64,000 bases of DNA from Fimbriimonas ginsengisoli Gsoil 348 (lineage in GTDB: Bacteria; Armatimonadota; Fimbriimonadia; Fimbriimonadales; Fimbriimonadaceae): NCBI GenBank assembly GCA_945881865.1, contig CAMCVK010000001.1, forward strand, positions 457,038 to 521,037, written 5' to 3'. Position numbers and translations under genes: made by a program. This document shows, one piece after another, positions 34,868 through 42,975 of this stretch (position 1 is the first letter of the stretch; each line of letters opens with the position of its first letter). The notes below the pieces were generated by a model that ran no database searches, was not told where the DNA came from, and worked only from the letters and a program-made list of their open reading frames with translations.

Positions 34868-35281
34868 ATGATTGAAGATAAGAACCTACAGGCTGCGGCA
34901 GGCATGTCGCGCGTCGATAAAGACGCTCCAGAGCCTGGGCAACGCGGAAAAGGCAAGCGACGCCGAAAAACCAGTTACCTGACCCTGAACAAAATCGACC
35001 GCGTGGACTACAAAGAGGTCAACATCCTCAAGCGGTTCATCAACCCGGATAACGGCAAGATGCTCCCCAGCCGCCAGACCGGAAACACGGCCAGCCAGCA
35101 GCGAATGATCGCCGAGTCGATCCGACGCGCGCGAGAAATGGCCCTCCTGCCGTTCGTGGTCACCGAAATGACGACCGAGCGACGCGAGTACGGCATGCGC
35201 CGCGAGCGAACCCGACGCTACGACGATGGCGGCGGCAACGACCGCAACAGCGATCGAAACAACTCGCGCAACGAAGACTGA
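34868..35281 (+). CDS. rpsR: 30S ribosomal protein S18 with extended tails
   Basis: 137 residues; typical bS18 is about 70-90. The core (about 35-105) is clear: KIDRVDYKEVNILKRFINPDNGKMLPSRQTGNTASQQRMIAESIRRAREMALLPFV. It has an N-terminal extension of about 30 residues and a C-terminal tail rich in Arg, Asp and Asn (RRYDDGGGNDRNSDRNNSRNED), probably disordered. bS18 binds bS6 and 16S rRNA in the platform. It stands alone, without rpsF, ssb or rplI, which normally flank it. A purine-rich ribosome-binding site precedes the ATG and a strong terminator follows directly. Confidence 0.93.
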   Translation: MIEDKNLQAAAGMSRVDKDAPEPGQRGKGKRRRKTSYLTLNKIDRVDYKEVNILKRFINPDNGKMLPSRQTGNTASQQRMIAESIRRAREMALLPFVVTEMTTERREYGMRRERTRRYDDGGGNDRNSDRNNSRNED

Positions 35282-35285
35282 ATCC

Positions 35286-35321
35286 AAAAAGCCCCGGCCC
35301 GAAATGCCCGGGGCTTTTTTT
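35286..35321. terminator. bidirectional intrinsic terminator
   Basis: Stem GCCCCGG (35291-35297) / CCGGGGC (35308-35314), a ten-base loop, A5 before and T7 after. It ends rpsR and also overlaps the stop of the convergent KdsD gene, so it can act on both strands. Confidence 0.9.
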
Positions 35322-36291
35322 ATACGATGCCGGTGCGAAGCAGGTCCTTCAGCACCAGCAACCCGACCAACCGGCCGTCGGGCGAAACCACCGGAATCTC
35401 GCCGATTTTCTTCGGATGGTTTTGAAAGACCTCAAACGCGTCCGTCGCCAGCAGTTCGGGCCCAATGGAAGTGAATAAGCGGTTCATGAGATCGGCCGCG
35501 GTTCCCGCAAGCGGGTCACTTCCCCGCAGTAAATGCCGCCGGAGGTCACCCTCGGTAATCAACCCGATGCAAAGGCCGCCTTCCTCCACGCAAGCCGCGC
35601 CGACACCGTCCGTCGTCATCGCCCGAATCACCGCCGTCACCGTCGCATCCGGCTGAACCACGGCAATCTCATCTCGCGGACGCATCGTGTCTTGCACCCG
35701 CAGTAACAGCCGCTTGCCCAGCGTGCCACTCGGGTGGAACCGGGCGAAGTCGTCCGGCCCAAAGCCGCGCGTCTCCATAACCGCGACCGCCAATGCATCG
35801 CTCAGCGCCAACATCGCCGTCGTGCTCGTTGTCGGGGCAAGGTTGTTTGGGCAAGCTTCGGCCGTGACGCCGGTGGCCAAAACCAGATCCACTAACCTTC
35901 CCGCCGAACTGGAAGCCCGTCCCGTGATCAAGATCGTCTTCGCTCCCAGCCCGCGCACCACCGGAATCAGCCGAACGATTTCGTCGGTCTCGCCGCTGTG
36001 CGTGTAAAAGATCACAACGTCGGCCGCCGTCACGCCCCCAAGGTCGCCGTGGAACGCCTCCGCTGCATGTATAAAAGCCGACGGAGTGCCGGTGCTGCTA
36101 AACGTACCGGCCGTTTTGCGGGCAATGTGACCCGACTTGCCAATCCCGCAGGTAAGAACGCGCCCTTGGCAGGAGAGTAACAGCTCAACCGCCGCAACGA
36201 CGGACCCATCGAGCGTCTCGGAAAGCAGAACGAGCGCGGCGGCCTCTTGCCGCAAAACGCGCTGGGCGATGGAGAGAGCGTCGGTCGTCAT
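35320..36291 (-). CDS. kdsD: KpsF/GutQ-type arabinose-5-phosphate isomerase
   Basis: 323 residues from the ATG ending at 36291 (4-nt overlap with the arginase gene). The N-terminal SIS domain shows VLTCGIGKSGHIARKTAGTFSSTGTPSAFIHAAEAFHGDLGGV and YTHSGETDEIV, typical of this isomerase; two CBS domains follow (VQDTMRP..., and DLMNRLFTSIGP with IGEIPVVSPDGRLVGLLVLKDLL). It converts ribulose-5-P to arabinose-5-P, the first step of Kdo synthesis, so it argues for lipopolysaccharide or a Kdo-type glycan. No other kds genes nearby. Confidence 0.93.
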   Translation of the reverse strand: MTTDALSIAQRVLRQEAAALVLLSETLDGSVVAAVELLLSCQGRVLTCGIGKSGHIARKTAGTFSSTGTPSAFIHAAEAFHGDLGGVTAADVVIFYTHSGETDEIVRLIPVVRGLGAKTILITGRASSSAGRLVDLVLATGVTAEACPNNLAPTTSTTAMLALSDALAVAVMETRGFGPDDFARFHPSGTLGKRLLLRVQDTMRPRDEIAVVQPDATVTAVIRAMTTDGVGAACVEEGGLCIGLITEGDLRRHLLRGSDPLAGTAADLMNRLFTSIGPELLATDAFEVFQNHPKKIGEIPVVSPDGRLVGLLVLKDLLRTGIV

Positions 36292-37229
36292 CCCAATATT
36301 GTCTTGCCAAACAGCGAGGCGATCCACTCCACCGCGACTTTGGCGGTTTCGTTGTTGCGGTCGAAAAGCGGATTGGTCTCAACCACATCCAAGCCAACCA
36401 TCTTCACCTCGGAGGCTTGCAGCTGCTCGTGAAGCAACTCGGCCAGCAGGTGACCCTCACGATACGTTAGGCCACCGCGCACCGCCGTTCCGGTTCCCGG
36501 TGCAAGAATCGGGTCCAAAACGTCCACATCGAAAGAGACCCAAAGCCCCTTCGCGCCGCTGGCTTCCACCCATTGGATGAGGCGGGAAATGCTCTGCTCG
36601 ACGCCGACGCGGTCAATCTCATGCATTGTCACGGCACTCGCGCGTACACGCTTCTGTTCGGCCGGGTCCAAATCTCGCAGCCCATACCAGCAGGTGCGGT
36701 TAGGCGATAGCGCGTTACGGCCGATCGAATGGAGTAGCTGCTCCCACTGCTCGTGGGCAAGGCCAGATGTTCCGGAAGGAAGGCCCCAAAGGGCGGCCAA
36801 CGGCATGCCGTGCACGTTGCCGGTTTGGCTCGTTCCCGGGGTGTTCACATCGGCGTGGGCGTCAATCCACAAAACCGCCAAGTCCTCTGGCATTCTTTCC
36901 AGCGCGGCGCTGATACCCGCCATCGCCAAGGAGTGATCTCCCCCCAGCACCACCGGTACGGCCGATTCGTCCAGACATTCGCCAACCATTCGACGAAGAT
37001 CATCGGCGCAATCGACCAGCCGATCGAAGTTCCGTAGCCCGTCGCACCGAACCTCCGGCTCCGTAATCTTCCCGGAAAGGTCGCTTCGGCAGTTCCCGCG
37101 ATCGAGAACGGAGATCTCGAGGGCTTCGAGGGCAGGAACAAGACCTGCGAGCCGCAGGGCGTCTGGCCCCAAGCGACTGCCAAGCCGCAGGCCGCATAGG
37201 TCGAATGGGGCACCGATGACTTGGACCAT
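36288..37229 (-). CDS. rocF: arginase
   Basis: 313 residues from the ATG ending at 37229. All binuclear manganese motifs of the ureohydrolase family are present: VPVVLGGDHSLAMAG, VLWIDAHADVNTPGTSQTGNVHGMP, and SFDVDVLDPILAPGTGTAVRGGLTYREG, with a late GLDVVETNP. The NTPxTSxSGNxHGMP pattern is specific for arginase rather than agmatinase. It makes ornithine and urea from arginine. A TAAACT box lies six bases before the ATG with no ribosome-binding site. Overlaps kdsD by 4 nt despite the unrelated pathway. Confidence 0.92.
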   Translation of the reverse strand: MVQVIGAPFDLCGLRLGSRLGPDALRLAGLVPALEALEISVLDRGNCRSDLSGKITEPEVRCDGLRNFDRLVDCADDLRRMVGECLDESAVPVVLGGDHSLAMAGISAALERMPEDLAVLWIDAHADVNTPGTSQTGNVHGMPLAALWGLPSGTSGLAHEQWEQLLHSIGRNALSPNRTCWYGLRDLDPAEQKRVRASAVTMHEIDRVGVEQSISRLIQWVEASGAKGLWVSFDVDVLDPILAPGTGTAVRGGLTYREGHLLAELLHEQLQASEVKMVGLDVVETNPLFDRNNETAKVAVEWIASLFGKTILG

Positions 37230-37235
37230 CAACTG

Positions 37236-37241
37236 AGTTTA
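37236..37241 (-). promoter_or_regulatory. putative -10 box of the arginase gene (leaderless)
   Basis: TAAACT on the minus strand, six bases before the ATG at 37229; same hexamer and spacing as the pabA box at 6135-6140. Confidence 0.45.
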
Positions 37242-37307
37242 CTGGGCGGGCAGTACACTTTTGCTCTCGGCGTCGTTCAGCGCGGCATCTACGGCGAGCA
37301 GACGAAA

Positions 37308-37883
37308 ATGATTAAGAACTTGGTTGGTGTCGTCGCGATTCAGGGCGACTACGACAAACACATCATCGCCGTTCGTGAGTGTGGCGCCGAAGCGAGGGAG
37401 ATCAGAACCGCAGAGGACCTCGACGGCGTCGATCGGGTCATCATTCCGGGCGGCGAAAGCACCACGGTCAGCATGCTGATGCGGCGCTTCGGGCTGGCCG
37501 GCGCCCTTACGGCTCGGGTCCAAGCTGGAATGCCGATTTGGGGGACCTGCATGGGAATGATCTTGATGGCCCGTGAGGTGGAAAGCCGACCGGAACAATT
37601 TTCGTTGCGCTTTCTCGACATCACCGTCCGCCGGAACGCTTTCGGGGCGCAGGTGAACAGCTTTGAGGATGAAGTAACGGTCAGTGGATTGGATCAGCCG
37701 AGCCTCGCCGTCTTCATCCGCGCCCCGGTCGTGACGCAACTGGGGCCGGAGGTTCAGGTTCTCTCGGAGTACAAGGGCCAGGTGGTGGCGGTTCGCGAAG
37801 GGAACCGGCTCGGAACTTCGTTCCACCCCGAGCTCACTTCGGACCGCCGACTCCACCACTGGTTCTTATCTTTCGCGGTTTAG
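37308..37883 (+). CDS. pdxT: pyridoxal 5'-phosphate synthase glutaminase subunit
   Basis: 191 residues from ATG 37308, giving MIKNLVGVVAIQGDYDKHI; family length is 185-200. Class I amidotransferase features: GGESTT (IIPGGESTTVSML), nucleophile Cys in IWGTCMGMILMA, RNAFGAQVNSFE, and the His-Glu pair in TSFHPELTSD. PdxT feeds ammonia to PdxS; pdxS is normally adjacent but is absent here and may lie elsewhere. The last 18 nt overlap the convergent glycine-zipper gene. Confidence 0.93.
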   Translation: MIKNLVGVVAIQGDYDKHIIAVRECGAEAREIRTAEDLDGVDRVIIPGGESTTVSMLMRRFGLAGALTARVQAGMPIWGTCMGMILMAREVESRPEQFSLRFLDITVRRNAFGAQVNSFEDEVTVSGLDQPSLAVFIRAPVVTQLGPEVQVLSEYKGQVVAVREGNRLGTSFHPELTSDRRLHHWFLSFAV

Positions 37884-38855
37884 GCGCTCACCGTTCACGG
37901 TGATGTTTCGCCGCGTTAGCTGGGCCAGCAGGTCCAGCGAGACGAACGTCTCGTTCCGCCTTTGGGCCACCCGGCCGTCCAGGTCGACGTTTCGTCCGTT
38001 CACGCGAAGCTGGTTTTGCCGAAGATCGAGCCGCAAACGGCCCTCCTCGCCGTCCACGTAAATCCGGCCACTTTCCGAACGGTCGTAGTCGAGATCGAGC
38101 TGGCGCGCGGCCGACTCCAAGGGAACCATCCAACGGCTCCCCTGGCGGAACGGTGCTGTATCAAACCGCAGGGCGCGGCCATCGAAACGGATCTCCGCAT
38201 CGTCAGAGTCACGCGGGCGGTCGTTCTCGTCCTGCCATCGTTCGCCTTCATCGTTTGCAGCTGAAAAGCGAACGTCTCGTTGGAAGAGCGCTCCGAGCTT
38301 GGTTCCACGCGAGATGACGCGGTCCTTGTCTTCGCGCCCTCCCGATTCGGCGATGAGAATTCCAGCTACAGCCCCGATGGCGGCCCCTTGACCAGCGCGG
38401 CTGATCATGGAGCCGATGAGAGCTCCGCCAAGCAATCCACCGATGACGGTGTTTTGCTTCCGATTGTCCGGTTTCTTGGCAGACCAGCTGCCGCCGCGAT
38501 CGCGGGTGTCGTTCAAACGCACCGGAACGGCGCGAACCGCGACCTTTCCGCCCGAAGGAAGGGACAGCTCATAGAATTCGAGCTCAAGGGCGGCCGGGCG
38601 ATTTCGGCTTTCGCGCCGAACGTTTACGACGCGTCCCAGCAGGCGGGCACCATCCAGACGGCGCTCACCGTCAATGCGGGCAGTGAATCGATCGCCCCGC
38701 TGGGCGTCCCGAATCGATAGCGAGTCGTTCATTACGATGGGAAGCACGGTGTCTTCCTGAATCACGAGTCGGCGGTCGCGCCCATCTTGCGAATGGGCAA
38801 CGGCGGTAAGGGCGAGCATCAGTCCGGCCACGATGCCGGCATTTTGGGTCTTCAT
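37866..38855 (-). CDS. exported glycine-zipper protein with a copper-amine-oxidase-like domain
   Basis: 329 residues with a signal peptide (GIVAGLMLALTAVAHSQ) and a strong ribosome-binding site (AAGGAG). A beta-rich N-terminal part is followed by a glycine zipper (about 150-180: VIGGLLGGALIGSMISRAG, AAIGAVAGILIAES), a membrane-inserting or oligomerising helix pair. The C-terminal 110 residues look like a copper amine oxidase N-terminal-type stalk domain: RWMVPLESAARQLDLDY, VNGRNVDLDGRVAQRRNETFVSLDLLAQL. Such stalks are common in envelope proteins of Firmicutes and relatives. Transcribed separately from the upstream ribD. Confidence 0.7.
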   Translation of the reverse strand: MKTQNAGIVAGLMLALTAVAHSQDGRDRRLVIQEDTVLPIVMNDSLSIRDAQRGDRFTARIDGERRLDGARLLGRVVNVRRESRNRPAALELEFYELSLPSGGKVAVRAVPVRLNDTRDRGGSWSAKKPDNRKQNTVIGGLLGGALIGSMISRAGQGAAIGAVAGILIAESGGREDKDRVISRGTKLGALFQRDVRFSAANDEGERWQDENDRPRDSDDAEIRFDGRALRFDTAPFRQGSRWMVPLESAARQLDLDYDRSESGRIYVDGEEGRLRLDLRQNQLRVNGRNVDLDGRVAQRRNETFVSLDLLAQLTRRNITVNGERLNRER

Positions 38856-38933
38856 TTCGATATCTCCTTTTTGGTCTTCTCGCGAGGAAGGTATCGGTGT
38901 AACGGCCCATGTGACCCGGCGTTTCGGTTGGAC

Positions 38934-39944
38934 CTATTCGAACCGCTTTGCGAGCGAAACTTGGAGGTCTTCGCCCCGGCGGGCGCTTTTTATGATTTCC
39001 CAGCCAAGTTCTAACGGGCTCGGCAAGTCGGCAGCGTGCACCCAGCTCGGCCCTGCCCCAAGCACTTTTGGCGCCACGAAAAGCTCGATCCGGTCGGCCA
39101 AGCCCGCCCGCAGAAAGTGCCCGTGGGTGATGGCGCCGCCTTCGATTAACACGCCGGTAAGGCCACGACGGTACCAGTCGGCGGCAAGCAGATCCAAGTT
39201 GATTGGTCCGGTGATATGCCAGGTTTCCGCCTGGTTATCGAAAACACGCTCTTTGCCGGTTAGGCGACGATTCGGATCAAGAAGAATTCGAACCGGCGGG
39301 TTCTTGACCCCGGGGATCCGGGCGGTGAGCTCGGGGTCGTCCGCCAGAACCGTTCGGCAACCAACCAACACTGCTCCACATTCGGCCCGCAGGGCATGCC
39401 CGGCCTTTCGGGCGGTCGGCCCGGTAATCCATTTGCTGTCTCCGTTCGGCAGTGCGATCCGGCCATCAAGGCCGATCGCCGCCTTCAGCGTGAACTCCGG
39501 CCTTCCATGGGCCATCGCAAACAAAAACTGGTGGTTGACCTCCGCCGCGGAATCGGCGAGCAGACCGATTTCAACCTCGATTCCTGCTTCGCGAAGTGCC
39601 TCCGCTCCACCGGCTGCGACCGGATTTGGGTCCAGTACGGCAATGACCACTCGCCGGACGCCGGAACGAAGGAGCGCCTGGCTGCAGGGCGGCGTCCGAC
39701 CGTAGTGGTTACACGGCTCAAGCGTGACGTATGCCGTACCACCCGCCGCGCGGGCTCCGGCCTCGGCCAAGGCAACCGCCTCGGCGTGCGGCGCTCCCGC
39801 AAAGTCGCACCAGCCGTCCCCTACCGCCGAGCCATCCTCGCCGGTGATGACGCACCCGACATGCGGGTTTGGGGCCGGGAAGCCCTTTCGGGAGAGGGCG
39901 ATGGCCCTCCGCATTGCGGAGACGTCTTTGCTAGGGGTGCTCAT
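38934..39944 (-). CDS. ribD: bifunctional riboflavin biosynthesis deaminase/reductase
   Basis: 336 residues. The N-terminal deaminase domain has the zinc ligands and catalytic Glu: NPHVGCV, GAPHAEAVAL, then VTLEPCNHYGRTPPCSQAL. The C-terminal reductase shows PEFTLKAAIGLDGRIALPNGDSKWITG, CGAVLVGCRTVLADDPELTAR and VLIEGGAITHGHFLRAGLADRIELFVAP. It deaminates and then reduces the pyrimidine intermediate from GTP cyclohydrolase II. It is the last gene of a seven-gene operon with shikimate and pentose-phosphate genes; no other rib genes or FMN riboswitch are present. ATGA overlap with the upstream gene. Confidence 0.95.
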   Translation of the reverse strand: MSTPSKDVSAMRRAIALSRKGFPAPNPHVGCVITGEDGSAVGDGWCDFAGAPHAEAVALAEAGARAAGGTAYVTLEPCNHYGRTPPCSQALLRSGVRRVVIAVLDPNPVAAGGAEALREAGIEVEIGLLADSAAEVNHQFLFAMAHGRPEFTLKAAIGLDGRIALPNGDSKWITGPTARKAGHALRAECGAVLVGCRTVLADDPELTARIPGVKNPPVRILLDPNRRLTGKERVFDNQAETWHITGPINLDLLAADWYRRGLTGVLIEGGAITHGHFLRAGLADRIELFVAPKVLGAGPSWVHAADLPSPLELGWEIIKSARRGEDLQVSLAKRFE

Positions 39945-40231
39945 TCGGGTCGGCTTTGATCTGACTGACCGGCGACCAACTTACGGAGGTTATCGCGGGT
40001 CTGCTGCGTGTAGTCTCGCTTGGTCTTTCGGACGATCAAAATACTCCCAACGGTGGAGCCGACGAGACAGACGCACATGCCAGCAAGATACGCGCTGGAT
40101 CGCTGGGTGTAGGCAAGGAACTCTGCCTTAGGTTGGCCCCGCTTGGGTGCCGGGCCCAGCAACCACGGCCACGCCACGATCATCAGGCCACCGATGAGGA
40201 TGCAAGCGGTCGTGAATAGTTTCAACGGCAC
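39941..40231 (-). CDS. small membrane protein
   Basis: 96 residues with two hydrophobic segments (about 5-25 and 46-68) and a basic C-terminal tail. No family recognised. It overlaps rpe by 10 nt upstream and ribD by 4 nt downstream, so it is a genuine operon member and translationally coupled. Confidence 0.75.
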   Translation of the reverse strand: MPLKLFTTACILIGGLMIVAWPWLLGPAPKRGQPKAEFLAYTQRSSAYLAGMCVCLVGSTVGSILIVRKTKRDYTQQTRDNLRKLVAGQSDQSRPE

Positions 40232-40872
40232 GCCGCCTTAAACGCCTGGGTGGCCAAGGCGAGGTCGGGCTGTCGTTGGAGGTAGCTTCCGACCACGAAG
40301 ACGTTTGCGCCGGCTTCCTTCACCAGCGGCAGAGTGCTGGGGTCGATCCCGCCATCAACCTGAATCGCAACCGAGGGGCTGGCTTCCCGTAGACGACGTA
40401 TTTTGTTCAGTGTATGAGGCAGGAACGGCTGCCCACCCCAGCCCGGATTCACCGTCATTACCAACACCAGATCGAGTTCATCCAGAATCTCCAAGGCTGG
40501 TTCCACGGGCGTGCCTGGGTTAAGGGCCAACCCCGCTTGCGCGCCGCGCTGACGCAACGACTGCGCCAGCCGATGAGAATGCACCGTCGCTTCACTGTGA
40601 AAAATGATTCGCGTGCATCCGGCCGCGATGAAGGCATCGAACTGCCGCTCCGGCGTCAGCGTCATCAAGTGCGCCTCGAAGGGAATGGAAACCTGCGGTC
40701 GCAGCGCGGCGACCAGGCTATCCCCAAAGCTTATCGGCGGCACGAACTGGCCGTCCATGATGTCGAGGTGGATCCAATCGGCACCGTTTGCCGCCATCGT
40801 TTGCACCGCGCCACCAATTTGGCTCAAGTCGAACGACAAGATTGACGGAGCGAGTAGGCCCTCTAATTTCAT
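40222..40872 (-). CDS. rpe: ribulose-phosphate 3-epimerase
   Basis: 216 residues from the ATG ending at 40872; the longer frame upstream is inside the kinase-like gene. Family marks: LLAPSILSFDLSQIG, GADWIHLDIMDGQFVPPISFG, FEAHLM, LVMTVNPGWGGQPF, and IQVDGGIDPSTLPLVKEAGANVFVVGS. Metal-binding His and Asp residues are all in place. It interconverts ribulose-5-P and xylulose-5-P, linking the pentose phosphate pathway to the shikimate genes upstream in the operon (erythrose-4-P) and riboflavin (ribulose-5-P) downstream. Confidence 0.95.
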   Translation of the reverse strand: MKLEGLLAPSILSFDLSQIGGAVQTMAANGADWIHLDIMDGQFVPPISFGDSLVAALRPQVSIPFEAHLMTLTPERQFDAFIAAGCTRIIFHSEATVHSHRLAQSLRQRGAQAGLALNPGTPVEPALEILDELDLVLVMTVNPGWGGQPFLPHTLNKIRRLREASPSVAIQVDGGIDPSTLPLVKEAGANVFVVGSYLQRQPDLALATQAFKAACR

Positions 40873-40873
40873 C

Positions 40874-42769
40874 CTAAAAATTACCTGTGCCGCCCGAGCT
40901 ATCCGGAGTTCCTTCGGAGGCGGTCTTTTCGAACTCCTTCCGGAGTTCGTCATCGTAGTAAAGCCGGAAGGTCGCGCTCTCGCCGTAGGCCATCACGTTA
41001 ACGTCGACGGTGTCACCCGGCCCGCGCGTGTCCTCGAACGCCGTCTTCGTCCCCTTTGAATCAACAACATCGAGCCGGATTCGCTTGCGCGAGGTGAGGT
41101 CCACCAGCCCAATCTTGATGCTGTAGAGGTAGGCGCGGCCCGCGAACTCTGGTCGCTCAATTCGCCCGGCACTGAGAACGAGTTGTACGCGGCTGAGGCG
41201 ATCCACCTTCGACTTAGCCGATGGCTCCGTTCGAATGACCGAGCCGATCTCAATCTCCGAATTGGGTTCCTCTTTCGTGCTCGATTCCACGGTGAGGCCG
41301 AGCCCCTCCAACAGCGATCGCGCCTTGTCGGCGGTTTGGTTGCGAACGTCCGGGAGCTCGACCGACCGGCTACCGGCACTCACGACCACCTCGACCCGTC
41401 CGCCCTCGCGAACTTCTTTGCCCGGCTCGGGACTCACGTCCAAAATGCGATCTTGCTCGACCCGGTCGCTCGGCTCGCGGCTGCGGACCCGTAAATCGAG
41501 TTTGAGCTTGTCCAGCATCACCCTCGCTTCGGTCACGCTTAGGCTCTTAATGTTCGGGACCCGCACCGTCGTAGGCTTGCTGAAGTTGTAGAGCAGCCAG
41601 ACCCCGCAAAGGCTGAGGGCTACGGCGACCATGAAGGCGATGGAGACCAGCATCCAAACCGGCACATCTCGCTCGCGGCGACGACGCTCCCGTTCCGTCT
41701 CTGGCTCTGGTTCACGAATGGCTCCCATGTTTGGTGCGACCTGTCCTGGAACCGAGCCAGGGCTGACCGGGACTTTGGAGCCAGAGCCGTTTTTTCGGCT
41801 TTCCGAAACCACCCCTCCCGCGCCGATGGGCCAGCCGGCGCCACGGCCGTCTGACGGTCTCGGTTCCTCTCTTTTTGGTTCCGACTTCGGGACTGGGCCC
41901 GCGTCAATCCCCGGTGCCCCTCGCAGTGGCCAGCTCAAGGTCTTCCCAAACTGAACTGCCTCTTGTTGCAACCTTAGGTCGGCCGCCAGCTCTCCGGCGG
42001 AGCGGTAGCGTCCACCCGGATTTTTGGCGAGGGCCTTTTTGACGATTTCTTCCAAGACCACCGGCACGGACGGGTTGATTTCTCGCAACGCGGGCAACGG
42101 CAACTCGCGGTGCTGCACCGCAAGCTCGGCCGGTCCTTCGGCGAGGAATGGTTTGCGGCCGGTAAGCAGCTCAAAGAGCAAAATCCCGACCGAGTAAACG
42201 TCACTTTGGGCCGACGGCTCTTCACCGCGAGAAAGATCCGGCGCTAGATAGGGTGCCAGGCCGGGCAAAATCGCGTGCCCTGCGGTCTTGCTGACCGCGT
42301 AGGCGCGGTAAATCCCGGTTAACTGCAAGATGGCAGAGCTATTGGGACGCATGATGATGTTGCTGCCGGTGAGGTCGCCATGTACCTGGCGTTGGCTATG
42401 AACCACTTCCAGGGCGGTGCAAACGCTGAGGGCCATCCCAATTGAGACGGAAACCGAGAAGGGCGCCATCGACCGAATCCGATCGGAAAGCGTGGGCCCT
42501 CGGGTGTACTCGCTGAGGATATATGGGACCGGGTCGTTATCCAGCCGAAGCAACTGTTCGATCTGCCGACCCTTGATCGACTGGGAGCGAACGATAACGC
42601 TCTGAAGCTCTTTTAGGAATGCGGTTTCTTGGGAGAACGGCTCCTTCAGGACTCGTGCCGAAAGGTCGTGGTTGCTCTGACGGTCTTTAACGACGTAGCC
42701 CACAAAAATGGGTCCATCCAGAAAGATGTTCGTTATCTCGTATCGCTTGCTTAGGAGCTGACCAATCAA
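40874..42769 (-). CDS. PASTA-domain Ser/Thr pseudokinase
   Basis: 631 residues from the TTG overlapping the upstream stop (TTGA). Cytoplasmic kinase-like domain (about 9-275), proline/charged linker, one membrane helix (about 369-394), two PASTA domains (about 400-466 and 467-536), and a C-terminal beta segment. Key positions differ from active kinases: the VAIK lysine position reads LSARVLK (Arg39), the catalytic loop is VHGDLTGSN (Asp132 and Asn137 kept), and the DFG motif is missing (LQLTGIYRAY). SDVYSVGILLFELLTG is normal. PknB/StkP-like sensors bind muropeptides through PASTA. This one likely binds but does not phosphorylate; location inner membrane. Confidence 0.85.
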   Translation of the reverse strand: MIGQLLSKRYEITNIFLDGPIFVGYVVKDRQSNHDLSARVLKEPFSQETAFLKELQSVIVRSQSIKGRQIEQLLRLDNDPVPYILSEYTRGPTLSDRIRSMAPFSVSVSIGMALSVCTALEVVHSQRQVHGDLTGSNIIMRPNSSAILQLTGIYRAYAVSKTAGHAILPGLAPYLAPDLSRGEEPSAQSDVYSVGILLFELLTGRKPFLAEGPAELAVQHRELPLPALREINPSVPVVLEEIVKKALAKNPGGRYRSAGELAADLRLQQEAVQFGKTLSWPLRGAPGIDAGPVPKSEPKREEPRPSDGRGAGWPIGAGGVVSESRKNGSGSKVPVSPGSVPGQVAPNMGAIREPEPETERERRRRERDVPVWMLVSIAFMVAVALSLCGVWLLYNFSKPTTVRVPNIKSLSVTEARVMLDKLKLDLRVRSREPSDRVEQDRILDVSPEPGKEVREGGRVEVVVSAGSRSVELPDVRNQTADKARSLLEGLGLTVESSTKEEPNSEIEIGSVIRTEPSAKSKVDRLSRVQLVLSAGRIERPEFAGRAYLYSIKIGLVDLTSRKRIRLDVVDSKGTKTAFEDTRGPGDTVDVNVMAYGESATFRLYYDDELRKEFEKTASEGTPDSSGGTGNF

Positions 42770-42975
42770 GCCGGGTCCTCTTCTTTTTCCGGCACAAACG
42801 CCAACGCGATGCTGCCCAGCAAAACGACGGTGGCGAGCAACCGGATGGAGGGAGAGTCGATTTGGCGAGTGAATTCGGCGGCTTTTCCAGCGGTTACCTG
42901 CCACTGGTTCGCAACGTAGCCGGCTCCCAGAAAGAGCACCGTTAACATGGCAAAGGCAAATCGAACCGTTTTCAT
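42766..42975 (-). CDS. small membrane protein
   Basis: 69 residues, two hydrophobic segments (about 4-22 and 44-62) and an acidic C-terminus (PEKEEDPA). It overlaps aroB upstream and the pseudokinase downstream by 4 nt each, so co-translation with the pseudokinase is likely and it may be its partner. No family recognised. Confidence 0.75.
   Translation of the reverse strand: MKTVRFAFAMLTVLFLGAGYVANQWQVTAGKAAEFTRQIDSPSIRLLATVVLLGSIALAFVPEKEEDPA

Noticed and set aside
34690..34956. Longer start for the FlgT-like protein
   Set aside because: Contains the TATAAT promoter box and no signal peptide; the start at 34689 gives one.
38856..40300. FMN riboswitch near ribD
   Set aside because: ribD is internal to an operon with overlapping genes and no structured leader is present.
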